DNA of 12,062 nt from an uncultured Muribaculaceae bacterium (GCA_905207535.1 CAJLLX010000057.1:1-12062); one strand, 5' to 3'. Counted from the first letter of the stretch, positions 1 to 7,002 are shown. Numbers and translations: made by a program. Notes: a model not told the origin generated them from the letters alone.

Positions 1-46
1 CGCCGCGCCGATGGTACTGCGAAAGTGGGAGAGTAGGTAGCCGCCC
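1..46 (+). rRNA. rrf: 5S ribosomal RNA, 3' end (partial)
   Basis: The first bases match the conserved 3' part of bacterial 5S rRNA: the segment gatggtactgc, then gtgggagagtaggt and a final gccgcc. The 5' part lies outside the window. A strong terminator hairpin follows within about 15 bases, as expected at the end of an rRNA operon. The exact 3' end (about 44-47) is estimated because the 5' pairing strand is not visible. Confidence 0.9.
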
Positions 47-58
47 CTTATAAACGTG

Positions 59-105
59 AAGCGCCCTTGCACCGGTCATCCGGAGTAAGGGCGCTTCTCC
101 TTTCT
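59..105 (+). terminator. Intrinsic terminator after the rRNA operon
   Basis: Arms 59-70 (aagcgcccttgc) and 85-96 (gtaagggcgctt) pair over 12 positions with one G-U. The loop contains a further 4-bp stem (72-75 with 80-83). The pyrimidine-rich, T-containing stretch ctcctttctt follows. It sits directly downstream of 5S and points the same way. Confidence 0.85.
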
Positions 106-301
106 TCCCCTCTCCGGCCCCACATCCCCCATCCCCCGCTTCTCCCCGCTAACCTGATTGGCAATGATTCTTTTGCCGGGCGGAAGGGGCGCTGTACTCA
201 AGTATGGAAATATATCGGACTTAAAAATACGCTTTGGGGCTACATCCCTCATTCATTTACCCTCCGGGCATCGGAATGGATAACGCCTCGCAGTAGGGGC
301 G
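97..301. other. Intergenic stretch without recognisable features
   Basis: The first part is strongly C/T-rich (97-150). A plus-strand open frame of 93 codons crosses the rRNA terminator and shows no protein-like composition. I see no RNA gene, promoter or repeat that I can support. Confidence 0.5.
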
Positions 302-341
302 CAAAAAAGCTCCCGATCGAAGCCTTCGCTTCGACCGGGAG
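302..341 (-). terminator. Intrinsic terminator, copy A
   Basis: Bases 310-341 form a near-perfect hairpin. On the minus strand it is a 14-bp stem with one G-U pair and a 4-base loop, followed by GCTTTTTTGC, a T6 tract at 303-308. It terminates the decayed gene tail at 388-494. The 32-base hairpin is identical to the one at 1202-1233. Confidence 0.85.
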
Positions 342-471
342 ACTTTAATTTATGCTGTTTTGTTACGCCTCTAAGAGGTCACAAAATTTAGCGTACGATA
401 GCCTTGCTAACCTTCTCGCCCCGGCGCTTGATAACCAATTCGCCTGCGGCAGGATTAGCTACGCGCACACC
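310..471. repeat. Direct repeat, copy A (3' tail plus terminator)
   Basis: Bases 310-471 align with 1202-1362 with about 13 differences in 162 columns by eye. The shared block covers the terminator, the 3' UTR (including cctctaagagg), the stop codon and the last roughly 27 codons of the secreted-protein tail. A weaker match (aggttgaag) continues to about 489. Confidence 0.9.
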
Positions 472-494
472 ATCCCATGCAGGTTGAAGATCTT
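388..494 (-). pseudogene. Orphan C-terminal tail, second copy of the end of the gene at 1279-3069
   Basis: Read on the minus strand, this stretch encodes a tail very close to the last 27 residues of the protein at 1279-3069: GVRVANPAAGELVIKR and then ...KVSKAIVR before TAA at 388-390. Upstream, the FNLHG part of the same motif (474-488) lies in another frame, because this copy carries about five extra bases relative to the intact copy between the FNL codons and the GVRVANP codons. There is no start codon and no body of a gene. It begins immediately after the stop codon (495-497) of another decayed gene, so it looks like a pasted 3' fragment. Tails of the FNLQGVRVANP type are common on secreted Bacteroidales proteins; whether they all act as sorting signals is not settled here. 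Confidence 0.75.
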
Positions 495-1126
495 TTAATG
501 GTTGACGATAAGCTTCTCCGTTCCGCCATTTCTGGTTGGCGCCGAATCGCCCAAAATCATTTTCACTATATATTCGCCGTTAGGTAAATCGGAGACATCA
601 ATCTCAACAGTTGTATTATTTCTAACATTAAGGAATCTCTTTACAACATTACCGGTAGATATATTTGCAACATAGATATTTGCTGCTGTGTATAATGCCG
701 GCATATTGCACTCAACATAGCAAACCGATGATGCAGGATTGGGATACAGTTTAATACAGTGATACTCGATATCTACGGGAGTAACGCCGGGCTTTGGGCC
801 AATAGGGACAATTTCTGTTTAAGTACAATTTGGTCGGTATCCGAACACTTTGTGACGTCCGGGCTTCAAATCAGAAAGGGTACTGAATTTTATGATAGAT
901 TCGGGTCTAACCGGTAGCAAGATCATACTGTACCGGCTTCACTTGCACCTCGTATAGCGAACGATTGGGTTCACACGTGAATTTAAAATCACTTACTATC
1001 GAGGATGCACTTTCAAAAACTGAGCTTTGAATAGGCTTTACATTCGCCTTTGAATAGCTCACATCTCCGGTATCAAATAAATCCTCACGCGCGGGAGTTA
1101 AGGAGTAATCGAAATCCCTGTACTCA
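495..1126 (-). pseudogene. Decayed secreted protein with a type A T9SS C-terminal sorting domain
   Basis: Three open pieces in two frames read as one damaged gene. Bases 1126 down to 910 encode a stretch including KFTCEPNRSLYEVQVKPVQY. After a frameshift between about 938 and 910, bases 938-822 give SDLKPGRHKVFGYRPN, which looks like the end of a fibronectin III-like domain. An in-frame TAA at 819-821 interrupts it, and bases 818-498 continue with LYPNPASS..., DVSDLPNGEYIVKM and a final KLIVNH before TAA at 495-497. YPNPASS plus LPNGEYIVK is the typical pattern of the type A sorting domain, which directs proteins across the outer membrane through the type IX system. There is no start codon or signal peptide, and the 5' part is missing. 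The longest intact frame (495-704) starts inside the sorting domain and is not a gene of its own. Confidence 0.75.
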
Positions 1127-1191
1127 CTATTTTGTAGCTATTTTGTCACACGATGACCATATAAGATAGCGCAATACCCCCTGCCTCCTTA

Positions 1192-1233
1192 AACGCAAGA
1201 ACTCCCGATCGAAGCCTTCGCTTCGACCGGGAG
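1192..1233 (-). terminator. Intrinsic terminator, copy B, of the secreted-protein gene
   Basis: The hairpin at 1202-1233 is identical in sequence to copy A (14-bp stem on the minus strand with one G-U, 4-base loop). It lies about 45 bases after the stop codon at 1279-1281. The tail on the minus strand is TTCTTGCGTTT, a poorer U-tract than in copy A, so it may terminate less efficiently. Confidence 0.75.
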
Positions 1234-1362
1234 CCTTTAATTATGCTGTTTTGTTACACCTCTAAGAGGTCACAAAATTTAGCGTACGATGGTCTTGCTA
1301 ACCTTCTCACCCTGGCGTTTGATTACCAATTCGCCGGCGGAGGGATTAGCCACGCGCACACC
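1202..1362. repeat. Direct repeat, copy B (3' tail plus terminator)
   Basis: This is the partner of the block at 310-471. It contains the terminator and the last codons of the intact gene at 1279-3069. The two copies are in the same orientation with starts 892 bases apart, and they bracket the decayed sorting-domain gene. Confidence 0.9.
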
Positions 1363-3069
1363 CTGAAGGTTGAAGTACTCTACGGGAGCGTTGTCGTTAA
1401 CGTCAATCACTGCGTCGTTGATACCGGCGGTGTTGAGGTCAACCTTGAAGGCGCCATTGCCATTGGTGTAATACACGGCGGGACCATTGCTTGTATCCTC
1501 ATTGCCGGATGCATCAGTGGGATAGAGGAACTGATACTCGCAGAGAATCGATTGGGCGGGGAAGGTGATTACACCATCCTTAAGGCTACCATAGGTTGCA
1601 GGATCCTCTTTACCCTCTTCTACAAAGTAGTTGAAAGAACCTACCATGATGTGGCCATAGGCGTTCTCATAACCGGGATATGAAGGTACTACTGTCACCT
1701 GGTCGGGGTTGGTAGCATCGATATAGAGGAAGTGCTTGCTATCGCAGCCGTGGAGGTTGAAAGCGGCGAATTTCCAATCTGCCGATACATAAGGATTTAC
1801 GAGGCGATAAAGACCGGGAGCCGATTTTGCTTCCTGAATTTCTACTTTATATGTCTCAGCTGTACCGGGAACGGTCTCACCATTTATTTTGAAACGCCAG
1901 AACGGACCTACGAGGTCATCGGTATAGTCAACCATGCCAAGCGAGGTCCAGTATTCTGCTCCATCGTAGGAATTCATAAGCTTAACCGCTTTACCGGCAA
2001 CACGGGTCCCGTCGGCATCATATCCAAGGATGAAAAGGGTGCAAGGCCCATCGTTCGTGCCGGTCTGAGCATCGAATGTGCCTTCTTTCGCGGGAAGATC
2101 CTCAAGAGCTTCACCCAAAGCGCTTTCTACGGCAGCAAAGATTTCCTCCGACTCAGTATAGTGCGAAGCTGCAACTACACATTTTGCAGAAGCAAGGTCA
2201 GCACCGAGCTTATAAGTAAAGTGATGGTAACCGTCAGAGGGGCAGAGGGTTTCAGATACGTGGCTGATGCTATAGTCTTTTGCATCTGCAAATTTCACAT
2301 AACCAATACCTTCAAGCGACTCTCCAGCGTCTGTTTGCCATGTGTAGCCCATGTGATCTTTATCGGCAGCATAGCCAAACACTCCAATATTAATGGTGAT
2401 GACACCATTCTTGTAAGTGCTGGGCATATAACCGTAATTCATAGCTACAGATGCTTGAACGCCCTGCGACAGTAAGCACGAGAAAAGGTCCTGTACATAG
2501 AAGTCCTTCTTTATCTCAACAAAATGTCCTACATACTGGGCATCAATCGACACCTGATTAGGCTTGGTGCAGTCAATAATAAGATCCTGAGGATCGGTGA
2601 AGGTACATGTCACTTCTGTTCCCTCAAAGAGAGCCTTGAAACCGGGCTGGTCGTAAGGCTTGATAAGCTTGAAGCGATCGCCGCGCGAGCTCTTCTGCAC
2701 GGGCACTTCCCACGAAAGCTCGTCGACAAGCTGCTGTACGTCGGCAGGCGAATCAGCAAAAGCGGGGATAACCCAAGGATCATAGAAAGTAACTGTGCCG
2801 GCATCTTCCCAAGTCTCCTTGATTTCGATGCGCGAAGGCTCCTGAGCAGGTGTTTCCTGCTTCTGAGCGTCGAGCAGGGTGTTATTATTGAGCTTGAGGC
2901 CCTCGATCTTAACGGCGTGAGCCTTGGTCATCTGCGGTGCCTGAAGGGATACGCCGGCCAGCTTGTTGACAGCTACGGCACGGTTGGCCTTGAGTTGCAC
3001 CGTATTAGCGCCTGCAGAGGCTGTCAGGGCCACTGCAACGCCAAGCAGTAAAGTGTAAAGTTTCTTCAT
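1279..3069 (-). CDS. Secreted protein of unknown function with two related beta modules and a C-terminal sorting-like tail
   Basis: The 596-residue product starts with a clear signal peptide (MKKLYTLLLGVAVALTASAG) with cleavage likely near residues 18-22 and no lipobox cysteine. Two similar modules are visible. Module 1 (about 84-229) has FKLIKPY at 133, DLIIDCTKPNQVSID at 162 and KNGVITINIG at 220. Module 2 (about 373-508) has YRLVNPY at 421, FLYIDATNPDQVTV at 447 and KDGVITFPAQS at 498. Between them, 265-360 resembles a fibronectin III-like segment (CTLFILGYDADGTRV). The last 35 residues (PVEYFNLQGVRVANPSAGE... to KTIVR) form the short C-terminal tail seen on many secreted Bacteroidales proteins, so surface or extracellular location is inferred. 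No catalytic motif is recognised. The GLYRLVNPY-type module is familiar from Bacteroidales surface proteins of unknown role. A good promoter lies about 350 bases upstream and a terminator follows. The start is the only one placed directly before the signal peptide. Confidence 0.85.
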   Translation of the reverse strand: MKKLYTLLLGVAVALTASAGANTVQLKANRAVAVNKLAGVSLQAPQMTKAHAVKIEGLKLNNNTLLDAQKQETPAQEPSRIEIKETWEDAGTVTFYDPWVIPAFADSPADVQQLVDELSWEVPVQKSSRGDRFKLIKPYDQPGFKALFEGTEVTCTFTDPQDLIIDCTKPNQVSIDAQYVGHFVEIKKDFYVQDLFSCLLSQGVQASVAMNYGYMPSTYKNGVITINIGVFGYAADKDHMGYTWQTDAGESLEGIGYVKFADAKDYSISHVSETLCPSDGYHHFTYKLGADLASAKCVVAASHYTESEEIFAAVESALGEALEDLPAKEGTFDAQTGTNDGPCTLFILGYDADGTRVAGKAVKLMNSYDGAEYWTSLGMVDYTDDLVGPFWRFKINGETVPGTAETYKVEIQEAKSAPGLYRLVNPYVSADWKFAAFNLHGCDSKHFLYIDATNPDQVTVVPSYPGYENAYGHIMVGSFNYFVEEGKEDPATYGSLKDGVITFPAQSILCEYQFLYPTDASGNEDTSNGPAVYYTNGNGAFKVDLNTAGINDAVIDVNDNAPVEYFNLQGVRVANPSAGELVIKRQGEKVSKTIVR

Positions 3070-3143
3070 ACTGATAGAAATTTTTACGGTGATTAAAATT
3101 ATTGTTATTCTCTTTATCTAATGTAATGATTCGATCTGATTTA

Positions 3144-3308
3144 CTCCCCGCATAGGTGGGAGCGGAGCAAAACCTTTCTTTTTTACCATCTGCCCGGATC
3201 CTCCGGGCTTCCTAAGCCGCTACAACCTCTCCAAAACCGGGCCTCGTAGGCCTTTGCCGGGAAGCGCCTCCCAAATGTTGGCCTCCTGAACCTCCGCCGG
3301 GGGAAACC
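3144..3308 (-). other. Structured GGAGG-rich 5' leader of the secreted-protein gene (putative)
   Basis: Between the candidate promoter (3429-3459) and the start codon at 3069 there is no convincing gene. On the minus strand this stretch carries GGAGG at 3291-3295, 3282-3286 and 3200-3204, GGGAGG at 3267-3272, GGAGAGG at 3226-3232 and GAGG at 3242-3245. Several short hairpins are possible: 3192-3198 with 3202-3208 (GCCCGGA/TCCGGGC), 3206-3210 with 3214-3218, 3240-3243 with 3249-3252, 3259-3262 with 3269-3272 and 3144-3148 with 3158-3162. The first two overlap and exclude each other. I do not recognise a riboswitch family. The 61-codon frame at 3183-3368 is rich in Arg, Pro and Gly and does not look like a real protein. 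Confidence 0.4.
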
Positions 3309-3428
3309 TTGAAAAAGTGATGTTGCATAATGTAAGCGCAGTGGCGAATAGCGGTTGCAATGTATCACATTTTCTCGTAAATTCCAACTTTCGGCTTATG
3401 TTTTAAAGCATAGTTGTATAGCTTGTTG

Positions 3429-3459
3429 CAAATGTAGGAGTTTTTTTTCATTCTGCAAA
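3429..3459 (-). promoter_or_regulatory. Bacteroidetes-type promoter
   Basis: On the minus strand, TTTG (3459-3456), a 19-base spacer and TACATTTG (3436-3429) fit the Bacteroidetes primary sigma factor consensus of TTTG, 19-21 bases, TAnnTTTG. Transcription would start near 3422 and give a leader of about 350 bases before the secreted-protein start at 3069. No better match is seen closer to that start. Confidence 0.65.
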
Positions 3460-3531
3460 CATCTCACCATATTTTTTTTGCACAATTTTTTCATTCGCCC
3501 CCTTTCGCTGGCAAAATGTCGCCCCCAATCA

Positions 3532-3597
3532 CCATGGATCACCCCACGATGTAAATGCCCCCCATGGATCATCCCACGATGTAGGGACGCACCATGG
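3532..3597. repeat. 30-base tandem repeat, two full units and a partial third
   Basis: Units begin at 3532, 3562 and 3592 with exact 30-base spacing. The first 22 bases of units 1 and 2 (ccatggatcaccccacgatg for the first 20) differ at one position. The third unit keeps only ccatgg. It lies in the non-coding stretch downstream of the operon. Confidence 0.8.
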
Positions 3598-3629
3598 TGC
3601 TTCCGCCGCCATCCCCGCCAACATGCCGA

Positions 3630-3660
3630 CGCCGTGTCAAACCTCATGTTTGACACGGCG
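3630..3660 (-). terminator. Perfect 13-bp hairpin downstream of the operon, possible terminator
   Basis: Arms 3630-3642 (cgccgtgtcaaac) and 3648-3660 are exact inverse complements around a 5-base loop (ctcat). It lies 100 bases beyond the stop codon of the last operon gene (3760). There is no U-tract on the minus strand and only a moderately T-rich stretch on the plus strand, so classical intrinsic termination is uncertain. An mRNA 3' stabiliser or an operator is also possible. Confidence 0.45.
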
Positions 3661-3682
3661 CCGCATATATTCGTATTTCATT

Positions 3683-3726
3683 CCGCCCGGATGGCGGATG
3701 ATTTATTTTTCCGTCCGGATGGCGGA
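3683..3726. repeat. 28-base spaced pair of small hairpin units
   Basis: ccgcccggatggcgga (3683-3698) and ccgtccggatggcgga (3711-3726) differ at one base and are spaced by 28 bases. Each can fold into a 5-bp stem with loop cggat; the variant base in unit 2 keeps pairing as G-U on the plus strand. They lie 34-77 bases after the operon's last stop codon. Confidence 0.6.
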
Positions 3727-3759
3727 GGGTCATTTCGCCCGACTAAAGGCACGTGCCCG

Positions 3760-6700
3760 TCAGTTCCAGGTTAAGTTCCAGATCGCAACCCTATCCACAT
3801 TGCTATCCTTCCCCGAGGGGCAGTTGTTGACGATCTCGATGGAGAAGTCGCCGCTGACATTCACATCCCACGAGAAGTCGTAGGCCGTCTTGATCTCCAT
3901 GTCGGGTGTCATGGTCGTCTCCTTGACTACACTGCCATTCTGGAGCACCTTGACGGTGAAGGAGAACTTCGACGATTTGGTGCTGTAGGCGGTGCCATAC
4001 TTGAAGGTGAGCGTCTTGATGCCGCCGGTGAGCGTGGGCGAAGTGATCTTGCCCGGCTTCGAGGTCTTGCCGTTCATGGACACAGCCAGAGTCTTCTCGC
4101 CGCCGATGAAGGCGAAGCGCGGGTTGGTGTCGGTGCCTCCTGCAGCCAGACCGCCGAGGATGTTGCATCCCGTAGCCGTCCAGCCGGTGGCGTTGGTGAA
4201 GTCGCCGTACGAGCTCTTGGGCTCACCGCCGTTAAACGAGTTGAAGTCGCCCTTGTAGTCGCCCGAGGGGGTGGGAGGGGTCACGGGTTCGTCGCCGCCA
4301 CCGCCGGGGGTGTCACCGCCGCCGGGGAACGAGCTGTCGGCCGACGCCGTGATCGAGCCGGTACCCGAGATGGCGATATTCTTGATCTCCCATGTGCCCG
4401 AGACGCCGGTCTCGCTGGTGTAGTGGAATCCGAGTTTGATCTTCTTGCCTGCATAAGCGGCCAACGAGATGCTGCCGGAATTGACGAAGGTCCAGTTGGC
4501 ATTGGTGCTCCATTCGGGGATGGTCACGGTCTGCCAGTCGCCGCCGTTGACGCTGACAGCGAGGCTCACCTGACGCTGAGCCGTGGCGAGGTCGGGGAAT
4601 TTGTTGGTGACGTGGTCGAAGGTCAGCACGGGGTTCTTGGCAGCGCTGAGGTCGAGCAGCGGCGATACCAGCCACGAGTTCGAGGCATAGCTCTGGCCGT
4701 TGTAGGCCGAAGCCTTCATGTAGCCGTAGCTCGAATCGTGCTTCCATACATAGGTGAGCTCGGGAGCGAGCGACACATCGTGGATGGTGAAGCCGTCCTC
4801 GCCGCTCTTGAAGGTAGCGCTCCAGAGGGCGTCGCCCGTCGAGGGGGTGTCGCCGCCGCCGGGAGTGCCGTCGATCTTATACGAAGAGGTGTTCTTGATG
4901 CCGGGGAGGGTGTTGTATTTCATCACGTCGCCCTTGAGCTGCACCTTCTTGCCGAGCACGCCGGGATTGTCCACGAGGTTGAGCGCGTTGCGGGCGTCGG
5001 TGTTGGCCACGAGCTGTACGCACACGGTCTGAGTCTTGTCGGTGCAATCTTTCGAGTCGGCGATGAGGATGTTGGCGCGCTGCGACTCCGATACCTGGAA
5101 GTGGGCGTCGTAGTCCTGATAGTAGCCTACCACATAGCCTTCGGCCCAGATGCCGCTCTCGGTGGCGTCGGTGGTCGACTGAGGGTTGAGCTCGATGATC
5201 TTGGCGCAGTTGTAGGGCGAAGCCTCTGTGCCTGCGCCCGAGGGTGTGCCGGGGTTCACGGGGGTGTCGCCCGAGCCCGAGCCCGAGCCTTCGATCTTGT
5301 ATTCAGCACCGTTCTTCACGCCGGGGCCGCCGCAATATTTCATCACGTCGCCCTTGATGGTGAGCACCTTGCCGAGGTTGCCGGGATTCTCCTTAAGGTT
5401 GATGGCACCGCGGATGGCGGTGGGGAGCTGCACGCCCACACACTTGGCGGGATTGGTCTCGTCGGCGGTGGCGGCTATCACTACATTGAGGTTGGTGGCG
5501 TCAGTGTTGGAGAACACTGCGTCGGTAAGCAGGGTGGAGGAGCCGCCGGTGGGCATGAAGCCTACGATGTAACCGCTCACCCACACGCCGGTAGCTACGG
5601 CATTCTGAGTGGAGGTGGGGTTCATGGCTATCACCTGCTCGGGGTTGTAGGGGGTGGCTTCGTTGCCGTCGCCCTCGGCGATCAGACCGCCGGGGGTGTA
5701 ACCCTCGAGCTTGAACTCATCGCCTGTGCCGAGGTTGCCGGAGATGCCGAAAGCACCCATGTAAGCCTCGGGGGTTCCCTGCACCTCAAGCTCCTTGCCG
5801 AGGTTCTCGGGATGATTCTTCAGGGCCACTGCCGAGCGCAGCTCGGAGTCCTGAGGCAGCGGCACGATGAGGCACGACTTGAAGTCTTTGGTGTCGGCGT
5901 AGGGTGCGATCACCACAGTGTTGGCCAGGGTGGCGTCGGCGCCCCATTCGATGTCGGCGTCGGAGGTCACATTGGTCACCTCGGGTGCCACGGTGCCCAC
6001 GATGTAGCCCTTGGTCCAGCCGTAGCTCTTCACTCCGGCGGTGATATTCTCGATGGCCTGGTCGATGGTCCAGGGGTTCTTCTCGGTGCCGGCGGCGATG
6101 GTGGGGTCGCCCACGTTGGTGATGTCGGCATAGTCGATCAGCTGGAACTGCCACGAGCCGTTGTACATGGAGCAGAGCAGCTTGGCGTCGCAGGGCTCGG
6201 TAGGCATCAGGCGGTAGTAGAAGTTGGAGTAGCCCGAAGTGCGGAGGTCGTAGTCAGAGTTGTCGATCTTCACCTTCTGGTTGAAGTTCTCCTGATAGAT
6301 ACCGAAGGTGTAGATGGTCTCATACTTGCCGTCGGCGTTGAGGTTGCTCATCTGAGGCACGAAGGTGACGTTGGTGAAGTTGACCACCTCGCTCTGCCAG
6401 CGGATGGGATCGGCGGCGATCTCGCTCATGTTGTCGAAAGTGTACTGATGCACTTTCGAGGGCTCGGGGAGGCCGTTGAGCTTGGCCAGCGAGTAGAAGC
6501 GTTGGTCGCTCATGTAGCCCGTCTGAGCGGCGCCCGAACTGCTGTGGCTCTCGGCGCCGATCTGCAGCAGACCGGAGTATTTGCCGCAGTAGAGGCCGGT
6601 GACGTCGATCACGATCTCCTGGCCGATGCGGTACTTCTGGTAGAGGCTGTAGGCATTGATAGAGAACTGGATGGCTGCGGTCTCGTCCTGGATCACGAGG

Positions 6701-6978
6701 CTCTTGTAGATGTTGCCGGGATAGTCGGTGGTGATCACGCGGCCATGGATTATGTAGTGCTCACCGTTCTCCTTGTTGCCGATGAGAGTGGCATAGTTGC
6801 TCTCGGCGTCGCTCCAGAAAGCTTTTTTGAGGTCAAGGATGGTGGTATTGGGCTCGATGTCGGCCTTCGGAGGCTGCACGAGCAACTCAGGGGTGTCGAA
6901 GTCGTCCTGGCAGGCGGTGAACCCTCCCAGTGCGGCCAGAGCCGTCAGAGTTATTACGATTGATTTCAGAAGTTTCAT
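3760..6978 (-). CDS. Surface lipoprotein with DUF5689, three DUF6359 repeats, an anchor J-like domain and a C-terminal beta domain
   Basis: The 1072-residue product has a lipoprotein signal (GGFTACQDDFD, Cys23); the acidic residues after the cysteine fit the Bacteroidetes surface-export signal. DUF5689 covers about 44-285 (ANTTI-like PNTTILDLKKAF, NGEHYIIHGRV, GQEIVIDVTGLY). Three DUF6359-type repeats follow at about 296-425, 438-563 and 582-703, each with a GT/GN...PY or PW entry, a W..GYIVG-like motif, a V.LP or VQL strand, an NP.NLGK or NPGVLGK motif and a closing KY...G.K segment. Gly/Ser/Pro linkers separate them (GSGSGSGD near 565, GGGDTPSTGD near 707, PGGGDTPGGGGDEP near 886). Residues 715-875 are an anchor J-like jelly roll (SNSWLVSPLLDL, LTFDHV, GTWEIKNI), and 908-1072 a second beta domain of the type seen at the ends of some Bacteroidales extracellular proteins. 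No catalytic site is apparent; a binding role at the cell surface is inferred. It is the last gene of the operon, 24 bases after the preceding stop. Confidence 0.9.
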   Translation of the reverse strand: MKLLKSIVITLTALAALGGFTACQDDFDTPELLVQPPKADIEPNTTILDLKKAFWSDAESNYATLIGNKENGEHYIIHGRVITTDYPGNIYKSLVIQDETAAIQFSINAYSLYQKYRIGQEIVIDVTGLYCGKYSGLLQIGAESHSSSGAAQTGYMSDQRFYSLAKLNGLPEPSKVHQYTFDNMSEIAADPIRWQSEVVNFTNVTFVPQMSNLNADGKYETIYTFGIYQENFNQKVKIDNSDYDLRTSGYSNFYYRLMPTEPCDAKLLCSMYNGSWQFQLIDYADITNVGDPTIAAGTEKNPWTIDQAIENITAGVKSYGWTKGYIVGTVAPEVTNVTSDADIEWGADATLANTVVIAPYADTKDFKSCLIVPLPQDSELRSAVALKNHPENLGKELEVQGTPEAYMGAFGISGNLGTGDEFKLEGYTPGGLIAEGDGNEATPYNPEQVIAMNPTSTQNAVATGVWVSGYIVGFMPTGGSSTLLTDAVFSNTDATNLNVVIAATADETNPAKCVGVQLPTAIRGAINLKENPGNLGKVLTIKGDVMKYCGGPGVKNGAEYKIEGSGSGSGDTPVNPGTPSGAGTEASPYNCAKIIELNPQSTTDATESGIWAEGYVVGYYQDYDAHFQVSESQRANILIADSKDCTDKTQTVCVQLVANTDARNALNLVDNPGVLGKKVQLKGDVMKYNTLPGIKNTSSYKIDGTPGGGDTPSTGDALWSATFKSGEDGFTIHDVSLAPELTYVWKHDSSYGYMKASAYNGQSYASNSWLVSPLLDLSAAKNPVLTFDHVTNKFPDLATAQRQVSLAVSVNGGDWQTVTIPEWSTNANWTFVNSGSISLAAYAGKKIKLGFHYTSETGVSGTWEIKNIAISGTGSITASADSSFPGGGDTPGGGGDEPVTPPTPSGDYKGDFNSFNGGEPKSSYGDFTNATGWTATGCNILGGLAAGGTDTNPRFAFIGGEKTLAVSMNGKTSKPGKITSPTLTGGIKTLTFKYGTAYSTKSSKFSFTVKVLQNGSVVKETTMTPDMEIKTAYDFSWDVNVSGDFSIEIVNNCPSGKDSNVDRVAIWNLTWN

Positions 6979-7002
6979 ATGTAATATTCTTTGTAGGGGG
7001 GA

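Noticed and set aside
1732..2475. A 247-codon open frame on the plus strand
   Set aside because: It is antisense to the secreted-protein gene, whose signal peptide, repeats and tail make the minus strand the coding one.
3183..3368. A 61-codon minus-strand frame in the leader
   Set aside because: Arg/Pro/Gly-rich product without a recognisable family; it overlaps hairpins and GGAGG motifs, so a leader RNA is the better reading.
3532..3597. CRISPR-like array
   Set aside because: The units abut each other without distinct spacers, there are only two and a part, and no cas gene is in the window.
3396..3656. An 86-codon minus-strand frame with repeated LHRG-like residues
   Set aside because: The peptide repeat is just the translation of the 30-base DNA repeat, and the frame crosses the promoter and the strong hairpin.
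4423..6963. An 846-codon open frame on the plus strand
   Set aside because: It is antisense to the lipoprotein gene at 3760-6978; its Val/Gly/His/Ala-rich product arises from high-GC third positions on the opposite strand and shows no domain.
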